The translations under genes were made by a program, and so were the position numbers. Below, one piece after another: positions 8,671-18,297 of a DNA stretch of 64,000 nucleotides. Numbering within the stretch: position 1 is the stretch's first letter; each line of letters opens with the position of its first letter. Below the pieces are notes generated by a model. The model was not told the DNA's origin, ran no database searches, and was given only the letters and a program-made list of their open reading frames with translations. The stretch spans positions 144,024 to 208,023 of the forward strand of contig CAIUWA010000016.1 of the NCBI GenBank assembly GCA_903902745.1. Reading direction: 5' to 3'. The stretch is from an uncultured Opitutia bacterium. Its GTDB lineage: Bacteria; Verrucomicrobiota; Verrucomicrobiia; Opitutales; Opitutaceae.

Positions 8671-9675
8671 TCAAGGCGTCGGGACATGGCGCAGCGCGGC
8701 GACAATGTCGCCGGGTACGGCGATGACGGTGCCGTGGCGCATGCGTACGGGCGTGCCTTCGTCGGGGAAGCTCATCTTCGCGTGCACATCTTCCCAGGTC
8801 TTGAGATCGCGCGAGCGCAGCGCGCTGTAGTGCTTCTCCGTGTACGCGTCGAAATAGATGAGGTAGTCATCGCCAATCTTGATGGCCGTCGGGCCCTCGG
8901 ACCAGAGCTTGTCCGGGGTGATCGGCGCGGACAGCGGGCCGAACGGCCCCTGCATGTCGTCGGTCTGGGCGATCTGCAGGTATTTCCGGGCCGCCGTGCC
9001 CGTCGCGTCATCCTTGCCGGTCTCGTCCTTGACGATGAGATAATAATGCCCGTTCGCCGGGAGGAACGTGGCGTCGATGACGCTGAAACCGGGGTCGTAG
9101 AAAAGCTTCGTCGGGGAAAACTTCACGAAGTCCTTCGTCGTGGTAAAATAGATCTTGTGGTGGTAGCCCTCCACCGCGCCCGTCACCTTCGCAGCTGTCG
9201 CGGGGGTGGAGGAGTTCTCCGGGATGGTTGAAGCCCAGAAGATAATGAACTCCTTCCGCTTTGGATCGTAGTGGATTTCGGGGGCCCAGGAATTCCGCAC
9301 GGTGGGCTCGTGGGCCATGACCGGGATTTCCCTTTCCTCCGACCAGTGGACCAGGTCCTTCGACGAGGCGTAGCCAATGTTGTTTTCGTTCCAGCCCGAC
9401 GTCCAAACCATGTGGAAGGTCCCGTCGGGCCCCCGCACGATGCACGGATCGCGCATGAGCTTCGAGTTGCCGACCTTGGGCGCAAGGTAGCTCTTGCCGC
9501 CGTTGAGCGACTCCCACTTGTAGCCGTCCTTGCTCCAGGCGAGGTGCAGGCCGTCCTCGCCGTTCTTCGTGAAGTAGGTGAAAATGTAGGCGTCGGAATT
9601 CGTCTCGGCGCGGACAGCGGCAACAAGTCCGCTCAAAACAAGAACCAAGACAGCCAGACGTGGGAGGGTTTTCAT
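8671..9675 (-). CDS. Secreted GH43-like five-bladed beta-propeller glycosidase
   Basis: The product has 334 residues from the ATG at 9675, which starts a good signal peptide (MKTLPRLAVLVLVLSGLVAA). The five-bladed propeller pattern of the GH43/GH117 group is visible: an early Asp block MRDPCIVRGPDG, a middle NSWAPEIHYD block and a late Glu block WSEGPTAIKIGDDY. These match the positions of the base, pKa-modulating and acid residues of GH43. Enzymes of this group release arabinose, xylose or galactose from side chains. It sits between two acetylesterases, consistent with stepwise pectin or arabinan trimming. Subfamily and substrate are not decided by sequence alone. Confidence 0.75.
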   Translation of the reverse strand: MKTLPRLAVLVLVLSGLVAAVRAETNSDAYIFTYFTKNGEDGLHLAWSKDGYKWESLNGGKSYLAPKVGNSKLMRDPCIVRGPDGTFHMVWTSGWNENNIGYASSKDLVHWSEEREIPVMAHEPTVRNSWAPEIHYDPKRKEFIIFWASTIPENSSTPATAAKVTGAVEGYHHKIYFTTTKDFVKFSPTKLFYDPGFSVIDATFLPANGHYYLIVKDETGKDDATGTAARKYLQIAQTDDMQGPFGPLSAPITPDKLWSEGPTAIKIGDDYLIYFDAYTEKHYSALRSRDLKTWEDVHAKMSFPDEGTPVRMRHGTVIAVPGDIVAALRHVPTP

Positions 9676-9690
9676 GCAGGGTTGATTTGG

Positions 9691-9830
9691 TTTCGCACAG
9701 AGGCGCAATGGCGCGGGAGCCGGAGGGATCAAAGAAGGGAATCTGGCACTCAGGCGTGAACCATCAGCTGTGTCCCTGATTCCTTGGTTCTCGGGCTTGG
9801 CTTCGCGCCGCCGCGGCTCTGCGTAAAATC
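9691..9830. repeat. CGCAGAG-type palindromic intergenic repeat (degenerate)
   Basis: Left arm TTTCGCACAGAGGCGCAATG and right arm CGCCGCGGCTCTGCGTAAAA face each other across about 100 bases between the GH43-like start and the stop of the next esterase. It is the most diverged member of the family. Confidence 0.5.
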
Positions 9831-9839
9831 CTGGTTTGC

Positions 9840-11198
9840 TCAGTCGCCGAGCGGGCGCTCGTTCGTGAAGTTCGGGCTGGGCGGCATGACGAATGTGTCC
9901 AGTGAATCCGGATGCGAGGGATCAAAGCCCTTGAAGTCATCCTTGATGTGTTTCGCCAGCGTCAGGTGGTTGTCCCTGATTCCCTGGACGACGATCTGCG
10001 CCAGTTCGTAACTGCCATAATTGTCGTGGTGGGTCGCATCGCGCTGGGCGCCCGTGCCGGCAAACGCGAGGGGGGCCTTGTCCTTCCCCAGCGCCTGGTA
10101 GAACAGGATGCTCTTCGCATTGAGGTCGACGAAGGCGACGTTCAATTCCTTCGCCGCCTGGCGCGAGGCCTCGGCGTAGTCGGACAGCGTCGGCTTGAAG
10201 CTGCCGTCGGCGTTGTAATTGCGCCGCTCCATCGGAGACACGATCACGGGCGTCCCGCCGTGCGCGCGCACCGCGTCGACATGCGTCTTGATTTCCTGCT
10301 TGTAGGTGGTGAAGGGACCGCCGGTGCCCGGCGCGATCTGCTTCTGGTCGTTGTGCCCGAACTGCATGATCATGAAATCGCCGGGCTTCATCACGCTCAG
10401 CATCTTGTCGAGGCGCCGGCGGCTGATCGAGGCGCGGTAGGTCTCGCCGGACTCGGCGTGATTGGCGATGGCGATGTCGGGCTTGAAGAAATTCGTCAGC
10501 ATCTGGCCCCAGCTGTTGAAGGGTTCGCGCGATTGGTCGCACACCGTGGAATCACCGATGATGAAGACCGTGGGCACGTCGACCTTGGTGATCTCAATGC
10601 CGCAGACCGCGGGATGGGCATCGTTGAACTCGAGGGTGATCAGGTCGTCCCAGGCCCAGCCTTCCTGGATGCTTTCGCGCGGCGCCTTGAGGTCGACCAC
10701 GCCGGCCTTGATGTCACCGATGGCGGTGATCTTGGGCGTGCGGGTGTTCACGATGAAGCTGACGGTCTGGAACTTGCCGGCCGCAGTGTGGACCTTCTCC
10801 GCCATCAGCCGGCGCAGCTCGGCCTTGATCGTGGTGGTGGACTCGCCCTCCTTGTCCCCCAGCGTGACGGTCACGCGGTAATTCCCCTCCTCTGCGACGT
10901 GCGCGGAAAAGAAAAAGGGCTCGTTACTGGTGATGAAATCATCGCGCAGCGCGTCGCCGCGACTGAACAGGCCCGTTTTTCCGGCCCGGTCCACCGCGCT
11001 AAGCTTGGCGCCGGCTTCGAAGCCGAAGCCACGTTCCTTGCTGAACACCATGTCTGGCGTCACCTTGGTGTAGCCCTCGGCCACCTTGCCGGAGCCAAAG
11101 TCGAATTTGTAGACGGTGGTCTCCGCCGCGGAGGACCGGGCGGGAAACGTGAGCGCCGCGAGGGCGAGAAGCGAAAGCAGTTTGGTCGCAGGATTCAT
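9840..11198 (-). CDS. SGNH acetylesterase (CE12-like) with N-terminal beta-domain
   Basis: The product has 452 residues from the ATG at 11198, the start of a clear signal peptide (MNPATKLLSLLALAALTFPA). The frame is open further upstream, but that part looks non-coding. The N-terminal domain opens YKFDFGSGKVAEGY and parallels the esterase at 7036-8439 through the phrases FFFSA/SVDV and TLGDKEGEST, which mark a common ancestor. The SGNH domain (about 200-440) keeps IIGDSTVCD, NHAESGET, FGHND and DATHHD. The residues for activity are intact. It is the fourth SGNH catalytic domain in 6 kb, and divergence between copies suggests different acetyl positions or polymer contexts. Confidence 0.88.
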   Translation of the reverse strand: MNPATKLLSLLALAALTFPARSSAAETTVYKFDFGSGKVAEGYTKVTPDMVFSKERGFGFEAGAKLSAVDRAGKTGLFSRGDALRDDFITSNEPFFFSAHVAEEGNYRVTVTLGDKEGESTTTIKAELRRLMAEKVHTAAGKFQTVSFIVNTRTPKITAIGDIKAGVVDLKAPRESIQEGWAWDDLITLEFNDAHPAVCGIEITKVDVPTVFIIGDSTVCDQSREPFNSWGQMLTNFFKPDIAIANHAESGETYRASISRRRLDKMLSVMKPGDFMIMQFGHNDQKQIAPGTGGPFTTYKQEIKTHVDAVRAHGGTPVIVSPMERRNYNADGSFKPTLSDYAEASRQAAKELNVAFVDLNAKSILFYQALGKDKAPLAFAGTGAQRDATHHDNYGSYELAQIVVQGIRDNHLTLAKHIKDDFKGFDPSHPDSLDTFVMPPSPNFTNERPLGD

Positions 11199-11331
11199 GG
11201 GATTTTCAGGGTGGGTGAATTGCCGGGGGATCGGCAGCCAGACGTCACGTTCGACGCAGGCGGGGGGGTGAAAGTTGTGCGCCAATTCGCCGGAGTCCTC
11301 AACTGTGATTTATACGAACCGCTCCAAACCA

Positions 11332-11447
11332 GTTTCGCGCCGAGGCGCAGTGACGCAGAGCGGAACCAAAGCCGGAAACCAGAGCCGGGTAATTCCTGAC
11401 GGATTGGTTATTAATTCCCTCTGCGTCACCGTGCCTCTGCGCGAAAA
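11332..11447. repeat. CGCAGAG-type palindromic intergenic repeat
   Basis: Left arm TTTCGCGCCGAGGCGCAGTG and right arm ACCGTGCCTCTGCGCGAAAA are inverted copies. The inner pair TGACGCAGAG and CTCTGCGTCA adds a second stem. It lies just upstream of the esterase and beyond the stop of the 1200-aa gene. Confidence 0.75.
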
Positions 11448-11462
11448 CATGTCCCAGCATTT

Positions 11463-14400
11463 CTATCGTGCGAGGGTCAGGCCCAGCAGGCCGATCACGA
11501 CCTCGTTGGACAGCGGCTTGATCGTCAGCGAGAAGAGCTGCTTGGCGGGATCGAGCGGCAGGTCGAGGATCGTGGCGGCTCCGCCGACGGGCTTGCTGGT
11601 GGCGTCGGGGACGTAGATTTTTCCGGTGCCGAGTTCCACGCGCAACGGCCGCGGACCCGGGACCTGGAAGGCATAATCGTCCGTGAAATAATCCCGCTCG
11701 ATCGGCGTCCAGTTCGTGGGATTGCGCAGCAGCAGGCGCTCACTCGTGCCGTCCCAGTAGCCCACGGTCACCTCCGCGTTGTCGATCTGGGTCTGCATCG
11801 GGTTGGTCGTGCCGGTCAGCAGCAGATAGGCGTGCCGGGCCCGGCCTGAGACCTGGAGGGAGATTTCCTTCGGGTAATGGTCCCAGAGCGAAGTGAACGC
11901 GGCGTTCTTGGCCCCCTCTTGTGGCGGCATTTGAAAACGCACGCCGGACGGCAGGGCCAATCCGCCAGGGCCGCCGGCCACCCGCCGCAACCCCGAGTCG
12001 TCGACCGCGAAGGTGCGCGAGAAAGTATCCCACGTGCCGAGCCCCTGCTTGGGCACCTGGAGCGAAGTGAAGGGGGAGCGCGGCGAGAGATATTCGTTTT
12101 TGAAAATCTGCGTGACCGGATCGTTGTAGGCCGATCCCAGGTCCACTGGCCGCCAAACGGTTTCCGCCGGGGCGGGAATCTGCCAGTTCACCACGTTATC
12201 AGCGGCCGCGCCGGCCTCGGCCAGGTCCACTCGCACCCGGATCGTGCCCGGCAACAATCCGGCCGAGGTAAACGCGATCTCGGTCGATTCGCCCAGCGCG
12301 GGAATCTTGATGGTGGCGGTGCTTTTCTGGCCGCCAACCTCCAGCGTGGCCCAGCGCTCGATGGCCGTGGCCGTGTTGTTGCGCACGCGGAAACGCACGG
12401 TCTGCCCGTCCTGTTTGGCCGAGGGAATAATTTGCAGGGGCAGGCGGACCTCAAAGTCGACCGGCATCCACCAGGTCAGGTCGTCCTGCCGGACCTTCGC
12501 GAATACCGTGTGCCAGCCGGGCAGGCCGTTGACCACGCCGGTGAGTTCCTTGTCCCGGGGGGCGGCGGACTTCAGCGCATTCTGCGGGTCGAGAATCTCG
12601 AGGACCGTGGCGGGTGCGAAATCCATCCGGAACGGCCGGTCGAGCACGGTCATTGTCACCGGACGGGGACCCACGGTGGCGCCGCCAACCCAGCGGATAC
12701 TCACCTCGTAGCGCGGGGCGGCCACCGTGGTCACCACCTCGATGACCGGGGCGCCAATCGCATCGGCGACGATGGTCCAGGAGGCCGGCTTGCCGTTCAC
12801 CTGCACGGCGGCCACCCGTTCGCCGCGCGCCACGGAGCGCAGGCGCAGGCGCATGGGTTTGGAAAATTTCGGCTCGATGACGAAGCGCTCCGACTGGCTG
12901 TTATCGAGGCGGTAATTATAGCTCACGTCCGGCGTGCGGATTGAGGCGTAGGCCCACTCGCGCGGGAAGCCGGGGCGGATCAGGAGCTCTCCGGCGAGCG
13001 CATCGGGCACGATGCCGAACAGGCCCTCGACCAACCCGCGCGACATCATGCCGGTGGTGTCACCGAAATCGCGGTAGGTTTCGCGGCGGTAAGCATCGTA
13101 CTGGGAAAGATTCGGCAGATTACCCGGCGAGGTTCCGAGGTACATGGAGTCAAGGATCATGCCCTTCCAGAGTTTCCAGGCCTCGTCGGTCCGGCCCGCC
13201 TGCCAGTAGGCCAGCGCAGTGTGTGCGAGCTCGGCTGGCACGACGTTGTTAATGCTCCATTCGTAGGGGACCCAGTTGCTCGTTGGCAGCACGTACCAGT
13301 CGCCCGCGGGGACGCCGGCCCCGCGCACGGGGATGTGCGCGATCTGCGTGTCGATGTAGCGCAGCGCCTGGTAGGCTTGGAAGGCATCGGGCACCTGCGA
13401 GTCCATGGCATGGTAAGCCGTCCACAACGCGGGCGCGGGATGCACGCGCTTCAGGCCAAGCACATCCTTGTATTCGGCGTACCAGCCGCGGTCGGGAAGC
13501 CAGAGGTCATGCTGCATGGCGTCGGCAATCCACCCCGCCTCCTGGTCGTAGGGCTTGGGATCCTGGCCGATCAGTTTGGCAATGCGTGAAGCCATGCGGT
13601 TGTGCCAGAGGTTGTACGCCGTGGCGTGAGCGGCGCCGCCGCCGCCGTAGCCGAGGCCGTCGCTCGCCCAGATGGCGGCGTAGGCCTCGTACAGTCCGTC
13701 CCGGTCGAACAGGCGTTTCTCATAGGCGAGGTGGCGCTGAAGCACCGGCCACATCTTGCGCGCAAATTCAAGGTCGCCCGTCCAAAGCAGGTGCCGCAGC
13801 AGCGCGTCGATGAACACGAGGTTCATGTCGTAGTGCGCCGCCGGGATGCTCCCGAAGCTGTGCAGCGACTTCCAATCGTCGGTGGCCAGGTTCTTGACCG
13901 GGTCCGCCTGCGGCGCGGGCGTGTCCTTTTCGTCGGTGTTCTGCTTCGCCGCCCAGAATTCGAAATGCTGCCGCGCCCGGTCGTGCCAGCCGAGCTCGTC
14001 GAGCAGATACGGGCCGCGCCAGCCGAGCAGCGGCTGGCGCCATGCCACGTTGCCGTGCATCACGGTAGGGGCCTGCCAGAGTGCGTCGGCGGACACCGCA
14101 ATCGCGTCGGCACTGGCGTTGATGAAGGGATCGGGCGTCTCGACCGCGAGCTGTCCGATGACCGCCAGGCGGGCGCGGTCGGCGAGTTTGTAAGCGAAGG
14201 GCAGGCCCTCGGGTCCGGGCAGAACCTTCCCGCCCCCGCGCTGGATCATCACGTGGACCGGCTGGCCGCTCCGGACGGTGACCCGGCCCACCAGCACGGG
14301 ATGGTCGGTGCCCTTTGAGGCCAGCAAGCCGTCAACCGTCGCCAGCGCCGCGGCATCACCGACGAGCAGTCGCCCCTCGGCGGGGCCGACTCCCTGCAAG

Positions 14401-15065
14401 ACGCCGCCCTTGCCCTTGTACTCGAACGCCGCGCCGGTAACCGCGCAGGTGCTGTCGGCATAATCCTCCAGCTGAAAATTCCACGCCGCTCCCGGATCGC
14501 GGCCCCCCAGCAGGTCGCCGCCGCGTTCGTTCACCGCCGTCCCGCTGGCGCCGCCAAAAGCCCAGACGAATTCCACCGGGGCGCCGCGCGTCACTTCCAC
14601 ATAAAGAATCAACCCTTCGCTGTCTTTCAGGGGGAGGGCCGTCACCTTGAGCGCGCTGTCGCCGATCGCGGAATCGACGACATCGTACACCATCGAGCCC
14701 GGCCGGTAGCGCGCGAGCACCCGCTGGGCCTTGGCCAGCCAGTTGGAGCCCTTGGGGGAGACAAAACCCAGCCGCAACAACCCGCCCTTGCGTGGCAGAT
14801 AAAAGGCAAAATCCGGCCGGTCGCCGGCATCGACGCGGAAGGCGGTGTGCGGACCGTAGAGCGGGCGGTTGAAATTGGCCGTGCCGTTTTCGATCAAGAA
14901 ATCCTGGCCATCCGGCCGGTAGCGCAGCGGCCGGTCGATGTTCGCCGCCGTGTTCGGGGTTTGCGCCCGGGCCGGCAGGCCGGCAACCAGCAGCGCCAGC
15001 AACACCCCGGCCCACCATCTGGTCGGGAATGGGCCGGACGGCAGGAGGGGATGGATCGATTTCAT
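11463..15065 (-). CDS. Large secreted (alpha/alpha)-barrel-type protein, DUF4450-like; probable glycoside hydrolase
   Basis: The 1200-residue protein has a signal peptide (residues 1-34, ending PARAQ). It has a beta-rich N-terminal domain (about 35-310), a helical region (about 315-720) rich in Trp/His motifs such as GWRGPYLLDELGWHDRA and WASDGLGYGGGG, and several C-terminal beta-domains (about 720-1200). This layout matches large proteins annotated DUF4450, and loosely rhamnosidase- or GH95-like (alpha/alpha)6 enzymes; I assign it from memory of family phrases, not by search. Catalytic residues cannot be named. It is the most upstream gene of the minus-strand wall-degradation run and faces the divergent sensor kinase, so it may be the first gene of the operon and a target of that kinase. 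Confidence 0.55.
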   Translation of the reverse strand: MKSIHPLLPSGPFPTRWWAGVLLALLVAGLPARAQTPNTAANIDRPLRYRPDGQDFLIENGTANFNRPLYGPHTAFRVDAGDRPDFAFYLPRKGGLLRLGFVSPKGSNWLAKAQRVLARYRPGSMVYDVVDSAIGDSALKVTALPLKDSEGLILYVEVTRGAPVEFVWAFGGASGTAVNERGGDLLGGRDPGAAWNFQLEDYADSTCAVTGAAFEYKGKGGVLQGVGPAEGRLLVGDAAALATVDGLLASKGTDHPVLVGRVTVRSGQPVHVMIQRGGGKVLPGPEGLPFAYKLADRARLAVIGQLAVETPDPFINASADAIAVSADALWQAPTVMHGNVAWRQPLLGWRGPYLLDELGWHDRARQHFEFWAAKQNTDEKDTPAPQADPVKNLATDDWKSLHSFGSIPAAHYDMNLVFIDALLRHLLWTGDLEFARKMWPVLQRHLAYEKRLFDRDGLYEAYAAIWASDGLGYGGGGAAHATAYNLWHNRMASRIAKLIGQDPKPYDQEAGWIADAMQHDLWLPDRGWYAEYKDVLGLKRVHPAPALWTAYHAMDSQVPDAFQAYQALRYIDTQIAHIPVRGAGVPAGDWYVLPTSNWVPYEWSINNVVPAELAHTALAYWQAGRTDEAWKLWKGMILDSMYLGTSPGNLPNLSQYDAYRRETYRDFGDTTGMMSRGLVEGLFGIVPDALAGELLIRPGFPREWAYASIRTPDVSYNYRLDNSQSERFVIEPKFSKPMRLRLRSVARGERVAAVQVNGKPASWTIVADAIGAPVIEVVTTVAAPRYEVSIRWVGGATVGPRPVTMTVLDRPFRMDFAPATVLEILDPQNALKSAAPRDKELTGVVNGLPGWHTVFAKVRQDDLTWWMPVDFEVRLPLQIIPSAKQDGQTVRFRVRNNTATAIERWATLEVGGQKSTATIKIPALGESTEIAFTSAGLLPGTIRVRVDLAEAGAAADNVVNWQIPAPAETVWRPVDLGSAYNDPVTQIFKNEYLSPRSPFTSLQVPKQGLGTWDTFSRTFAVDDSGLRRVAGGPGGLALPSGVRFQMPPQEGAKNAAFTSLWDHYPKEISLQVSGRARHAYLLLTGTTNPMQTQIDNAEVTVGYWDGTSERLLLRNPTNWTPIERDYFTDDYAFQVPGPRPLRVELGTGKIYVPDATSKPVGGAATILDLPLDPAKQLFSLTIKPLSNEVVIGLLGLTLAR

Positions 15066-15651
15066 GGCTCGGACAACGGAATGCGCTCCGGGAAAATTGG
15101 GGCCAATCCGTCTTCAGGAAAGGCTAATTTTCTGCTTTCGACCGCCGTGGCGGAATCCGGCCGGCACCACCCCACGGAGGCCCGAAAGCCCGGCGCGGGA
15201 GATTTTCTCATTCCACCGTCCCTTCACGGTTCAAACTGATTTGTCTCACCGGGCAGACCAACCCAATCCGGGTTTTTCATTTCGTCATGCTTCACAAGGC
15301 AGCAGGCGTCCGCCGGGCGCAAAGTGTCCGGGGAGTTCCGGCCTGGATGGATTCCAATGTTTTTTCGTGTCCGCGCGGGTTAGTTTTCAGCTTCTTAATT
15401 CTTTGATCTCCCTTTTAACTTTTTCCGCCCCGTCTTCTGCCCCCCGACAGCACGATCCCCCACCTCCGCGATGAGCGCATGGCACCCCTTGATTTTCATA
15501 TCCCGCCCGACCGTCGCCGGGCTCTTCCCCGCGGGGCCGCAAGCCGGCCTGTCGGCCCGTCCGATCGTTCCGCGCAAAGGCGGCGTCCAGCTCGCCAGCC
15601 TCAGCCATAGCCAGAAGCTCCGCCCCATGCCCAACCCAAAGTCGGAATAAC
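15066..15651. other. 586-base divergent intergenic region
   Basis: It separates the leftward wall-degradation genes from the rightward sensor kinase, so it should hold promoters for both. I see no named operator. A + frame at 15471-15650 (59 codons) ends one base before the GTG of the kinase, but its composition gives no sign of a conserved protein. A stretch around 15385-15435 is T/C-rich. Confidence 0.5.
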
Positions 15652-18099
15652 GTGGCGCCTCATCAAAGTTCTATTTTAACCCCGCACCTTGGGCTTGCCC
15701 TGGCCTTCATGCTGGCGGGCGTCTTCGCCGATTCCAGCCGGGCTGGGCCGCTTCGAGTTGGCATCGACATCGACGGCGAGCCGATGACTTTCGTGGATTC
15801 CAAGGGCGTGCCTTCGGGCTTCGCCGTCGAGATCATGAACGGCATCGCCCTCGAGCTGGGCTTCGAGGTGACCTATGTCCCCAAGCACTGGCCGGAAATG
15901 CTTGCGGATTTCCAGGCTGGCCAGACCGACGCGCTGGCCAACATCACTTATACCGTCCAGCGCTCGGCCTTCATTGATTTTTCCGTCCCGCACATCGTGA
16001 TGAATGGCGCCATCTTCGTGCGGAAGGGGGACCACTCCATTGGGAGCCTGAGCGACCTGCGGGATCACCGGGTCGCGGTCAAACCCGGCGGAGCACCCTA
16101 CGAATATCTGGTCGCCCATGGCTGGGCGCAACACGTCGTCCCCACCGCCACGCTGCGTGACTCCCTCCGCGCCGTCATCGAGGGCCGGGCGGATGCCGCC
16201 CTGGATGCGCGCATCATGGGCCTGAAAAACATCCGCGACGAGCATCTGACCCATCTTGAAGCCGCCGATGTGGCGGTGACCGATTTCGCCCAGCAGCTCC
16301 ATATTGGCCTTCATCCCGGCAAGTCCGCCGACATCGCCCGGATCAACGAGGGTCTGGCCCGCCTGCATGCCAACGGCACATATGACCGCATCTATGAAAA
16401 ATGGATTGATCCGCTGGACCCCCGCGGCCTCCGGCTCCGGGATTTGCGGCCGTATCTCTTCCCGGCCGCCCTCGGTTTGGCCATGATCATCGGCGCCTTC
16501 CTTTGGCAGCGGCGGCTGCTCCGGCATCTCGCCCGGCAGGCAGAGGCCCTCCGCCTGAGCGAGGAGCAGCTGACCCTCGTGTTGGAAGGCAGTGAGGATG
16601 GATTCTGGGACTGGGATCTGCGCACCGGCCGCATCGAGCGGAGCAAGCGCTGGGCCGCCATGCTCGGTTACACCCCCGCCGAGATCGAGCCCACCTTCGA
16701 CGGGGGCATGAAGCTGGTGCACCCGGACGATCGGCGTACCAGTGAATCGTTCCAGTCGCTCCGCGGTGCCAGCGAGACCGGCCGCTACAACATTGAATAC
16801 CGCATGCAGACGAAATCCGGCGAGTGGCGCTGGATCCTGGGGCGCTGCAAGGTCGTCACCCGCGCCCCCGATGGCATCCCCCTGCGCATCGCTGGCACCC
16901 ACACTGACATCACCGACCGCAAACTGCTGGAGGAGGAACAGGAGAAGCTGAACCTGAAGATGCTCGAGACGCAGAAACTCGAGAGCCTTGGTGTGCTCGC
17001 CGGCGGCATTGCTCATGATTTTAACAACCTCCTCACGGTCATCATTGCCAACGCCAGCCTGCTGCGCACCGAGAATGACAACATCGGCGAACGGGCCTCG
17101 CAGCTAGCGGACATCGAAACCGCCGGGCACCGGGCCGCCGACCTCTGCCGCCAGATGCTCGCCTACGCCGGCAAGGGCCAATTTGTCGTCTCGCAAGTCG
17201 ATGTGGGCGGGCTCGTGCGTGAGACGATCGATCTGCTGAGGGTTTCGGTCAGCAAAAAGGCCCATCTCATCCTGAACCTCACGCCCAGCCAGCTCGCCAT
17301 CGAGGCCGACGCTTCCCAGATCCAGCAGGTGGTGATGAACCTGGTGATCAATGCCTCCGACGCGCTCGGCGATGGCGCCGGTGAGATCCGGCTGACAACC
17401 CGGCGGGGCCGGCCTGAGCCGGTGCCCCACGGGGTCGCGCATTTCTTCGATCTGCCCGAGGGGGAGTGTGCCTGCCTTGAGGTCTCAGATACCGGCCGCG
17501 GCATGGATCCCGGCACGCTGGCGCGGATCTTTGATCCCTTTTTCACGACCAAGTTCACCGGTCGCGGCCTCGGCCTCGCGGCGGTGCTCGGCATCATCCG
17601 GACGTGCCGCGGCGCCCTGACGGTTGAAAGCTCACCCTCCCGTGGCACGATTTTCCGGCTGTTTCTGCCACTCGCTCCCACCACGCCGCCTGCCTCCTCG
17701 GCCTTGCCGACCCCTTCCAATGAGCAATCCCGCCGCGGCACCATTCTCGTGGTCGATGATGAGCCTACCGTCCTTGCAACGGTCAAATTACTGCTCGGCA
17801 ACCTGGGCTACCCGGTAGTGACGGCAACCGACGGGCAGGAAGCCGTGGATCAATTCCGGGCGGCTCCCGAAGGTTTCATGGCGGTATTGCTCGACCTCAC
17901 CATGCCCCGGCTAAACGGGGCGGAGGCGCTGCGGGAGATTCGCCGGCTCAATTCATCCGTGCCCGTTCTCGTGATGAGCGGCTTCAGCGAGCAGGATGTG
18001 CTCAACCGGCTGAAGGGCCTGGGCCCCGTCGAGATCCTGCACAAGCCCTTCAACCGCGAAGCGTTCATCACCCGCCTCACCCGGATCACCGCGCGCTGA
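15652..18099 (+). CDS. Hybrid sensor histidine kinase with periplasmic solute-binding (SBP_bac_3) sensor domain
   Basis: The 815-residue protein starts at GTG. Order of parts: signal peptide (to about 31); periplasmic amino-acid-type solute-binding domain (about 34-255, LRVGIDIDGEPMTFVD, then an FDFSVP-like FIDFSVP block); one membrane helix (about 268-287); PAS domain (about 300-425, ending GTHTDITDRK); HisKA with phospho-acceptor His455 in GGIAHDFNNLL; HATPase with NLVINASDAL, DTGRGMD and GRGLGLAAV; and a C-terminal receiver with VVDDEP, phospho-Asp748 in LLDLTMP and LHKPF. All catalytic residues are present. No separate DNA-binding response regulator is adjacent. The divergent position next to the wall-degradation genes suggests that it senses a small released solute, but the ligand is unknown. 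Confidence 0.9.
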   Translation: MAPHQSSILTPHLGLALAFMLAGVFADSSRAGPLRVGIDIDGEPMTFVDSKGVPSGFAVEIMNGIALELGFEVTYVPKHWPEMLADFQAGQTDALANITYTVQRSAFIDFSVPHIVMNGAIFVRKGDHSIGSLSDLRDHRVAVKPGGAPYEYLVAHGWAQHVVPTATLRDSLRAVIEGRADAALDARIMGLKNIRDEHLTHLEAADVAVTDFAQQLHIGLHPGKSADIARINEGLARLHANGTYDRIYEKWIDPLDPRGLRLRDLRPYLFPAALGLAMIIGAFLWQRRLLRHLARQAEALRLSEEQLTLVLEGSEDGFWDWDLRTGRIERSKRWAAMLGYTPAEIEPTFDGGMKLVHPDDRRTSESFQSLRGASETGRYNIEYRMQTKSGEWRWILGRCKVVTRAPDGIPLRIAGTHTDITDRKLLEEEQEKLNLKMLETQKLESLGVLAGGIAHDFNNLLTVIIANASLLRTENDNIGERASQLADIETAGHRAADLCRQMLAYAGKGQFVVSQVDVGGLVRETIDLLRVSVSKKAHLILNLTPSQLAIEADASQIQQVVMNLVINASDALGDGAGEIRLTTRRGRPEPVPHGVAHFFDLPEGECACLEVSDTGRGMDPGTLARIFDPFFTTKFTGRGLGLAAVLGIIRTCRGALTVESSPSRGTIFRLFLPLAPTTPPASSALPTPSNEQSRRGTILVVDDEPTVLATVKLLLGNLGYPVVTATDGQEAVDQFRAAPEGFMAVLLDLTMPRLNGAEALREIRRLNSSVPVLVMSGFSEQDVLNRLKGLGPVEILHKPFNREAFITRLTRITAR

Positions 18100-18175
18100 T
18101 CCCCGGAAAGGCCCGGCCGCTGCGCCACTCCAAACTTGCCCCTCGCCCCGCGACGCGCGACGTTGTCGCCGGCGC

Positions 18176-18251
18176 GGGCCTGTAGCTCAACGGTCAGAGC
18201 AGAGGACTCATAATCCTTTGGTTCTGGGTTCGAATCCCAGCGGGCCCACCA
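18176..18251 (+). tRNA. tRNA with CAU anticodon (Ile2 or elongator Met)
   Basis: The acceptor stem GGGCCTG/CGGGCCC pairs over seven positions with one G-U. The D-loop reads TAGCTCAACGGTCAGAGC, the anticodon arm GAGGACTCATAATCC places CAT in the loop, and the T-arm is CTGGGTTCGAATCCCAG. CCA is encoded. The loop GGACTCATAATCC is typical of tRNA-Ile(CAU), which is converted by TilS lysidine, but elongator Met has the same anticodon. It is not an initiator: the first base pair is a normal G-C pair. Confidence 0.95.
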
Positions 18252-18297
18252 TTCCACCCACCATGACTCCGTCGAGCCCGGTCGATCCCATCCGAAC

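Noticed and set aside
15471..15650. 59-codon plus-strand frame ending one base before the kinase start
   Set aside because: Composition is not protein-like, the start has no ribosome site and no family similarity is visible.
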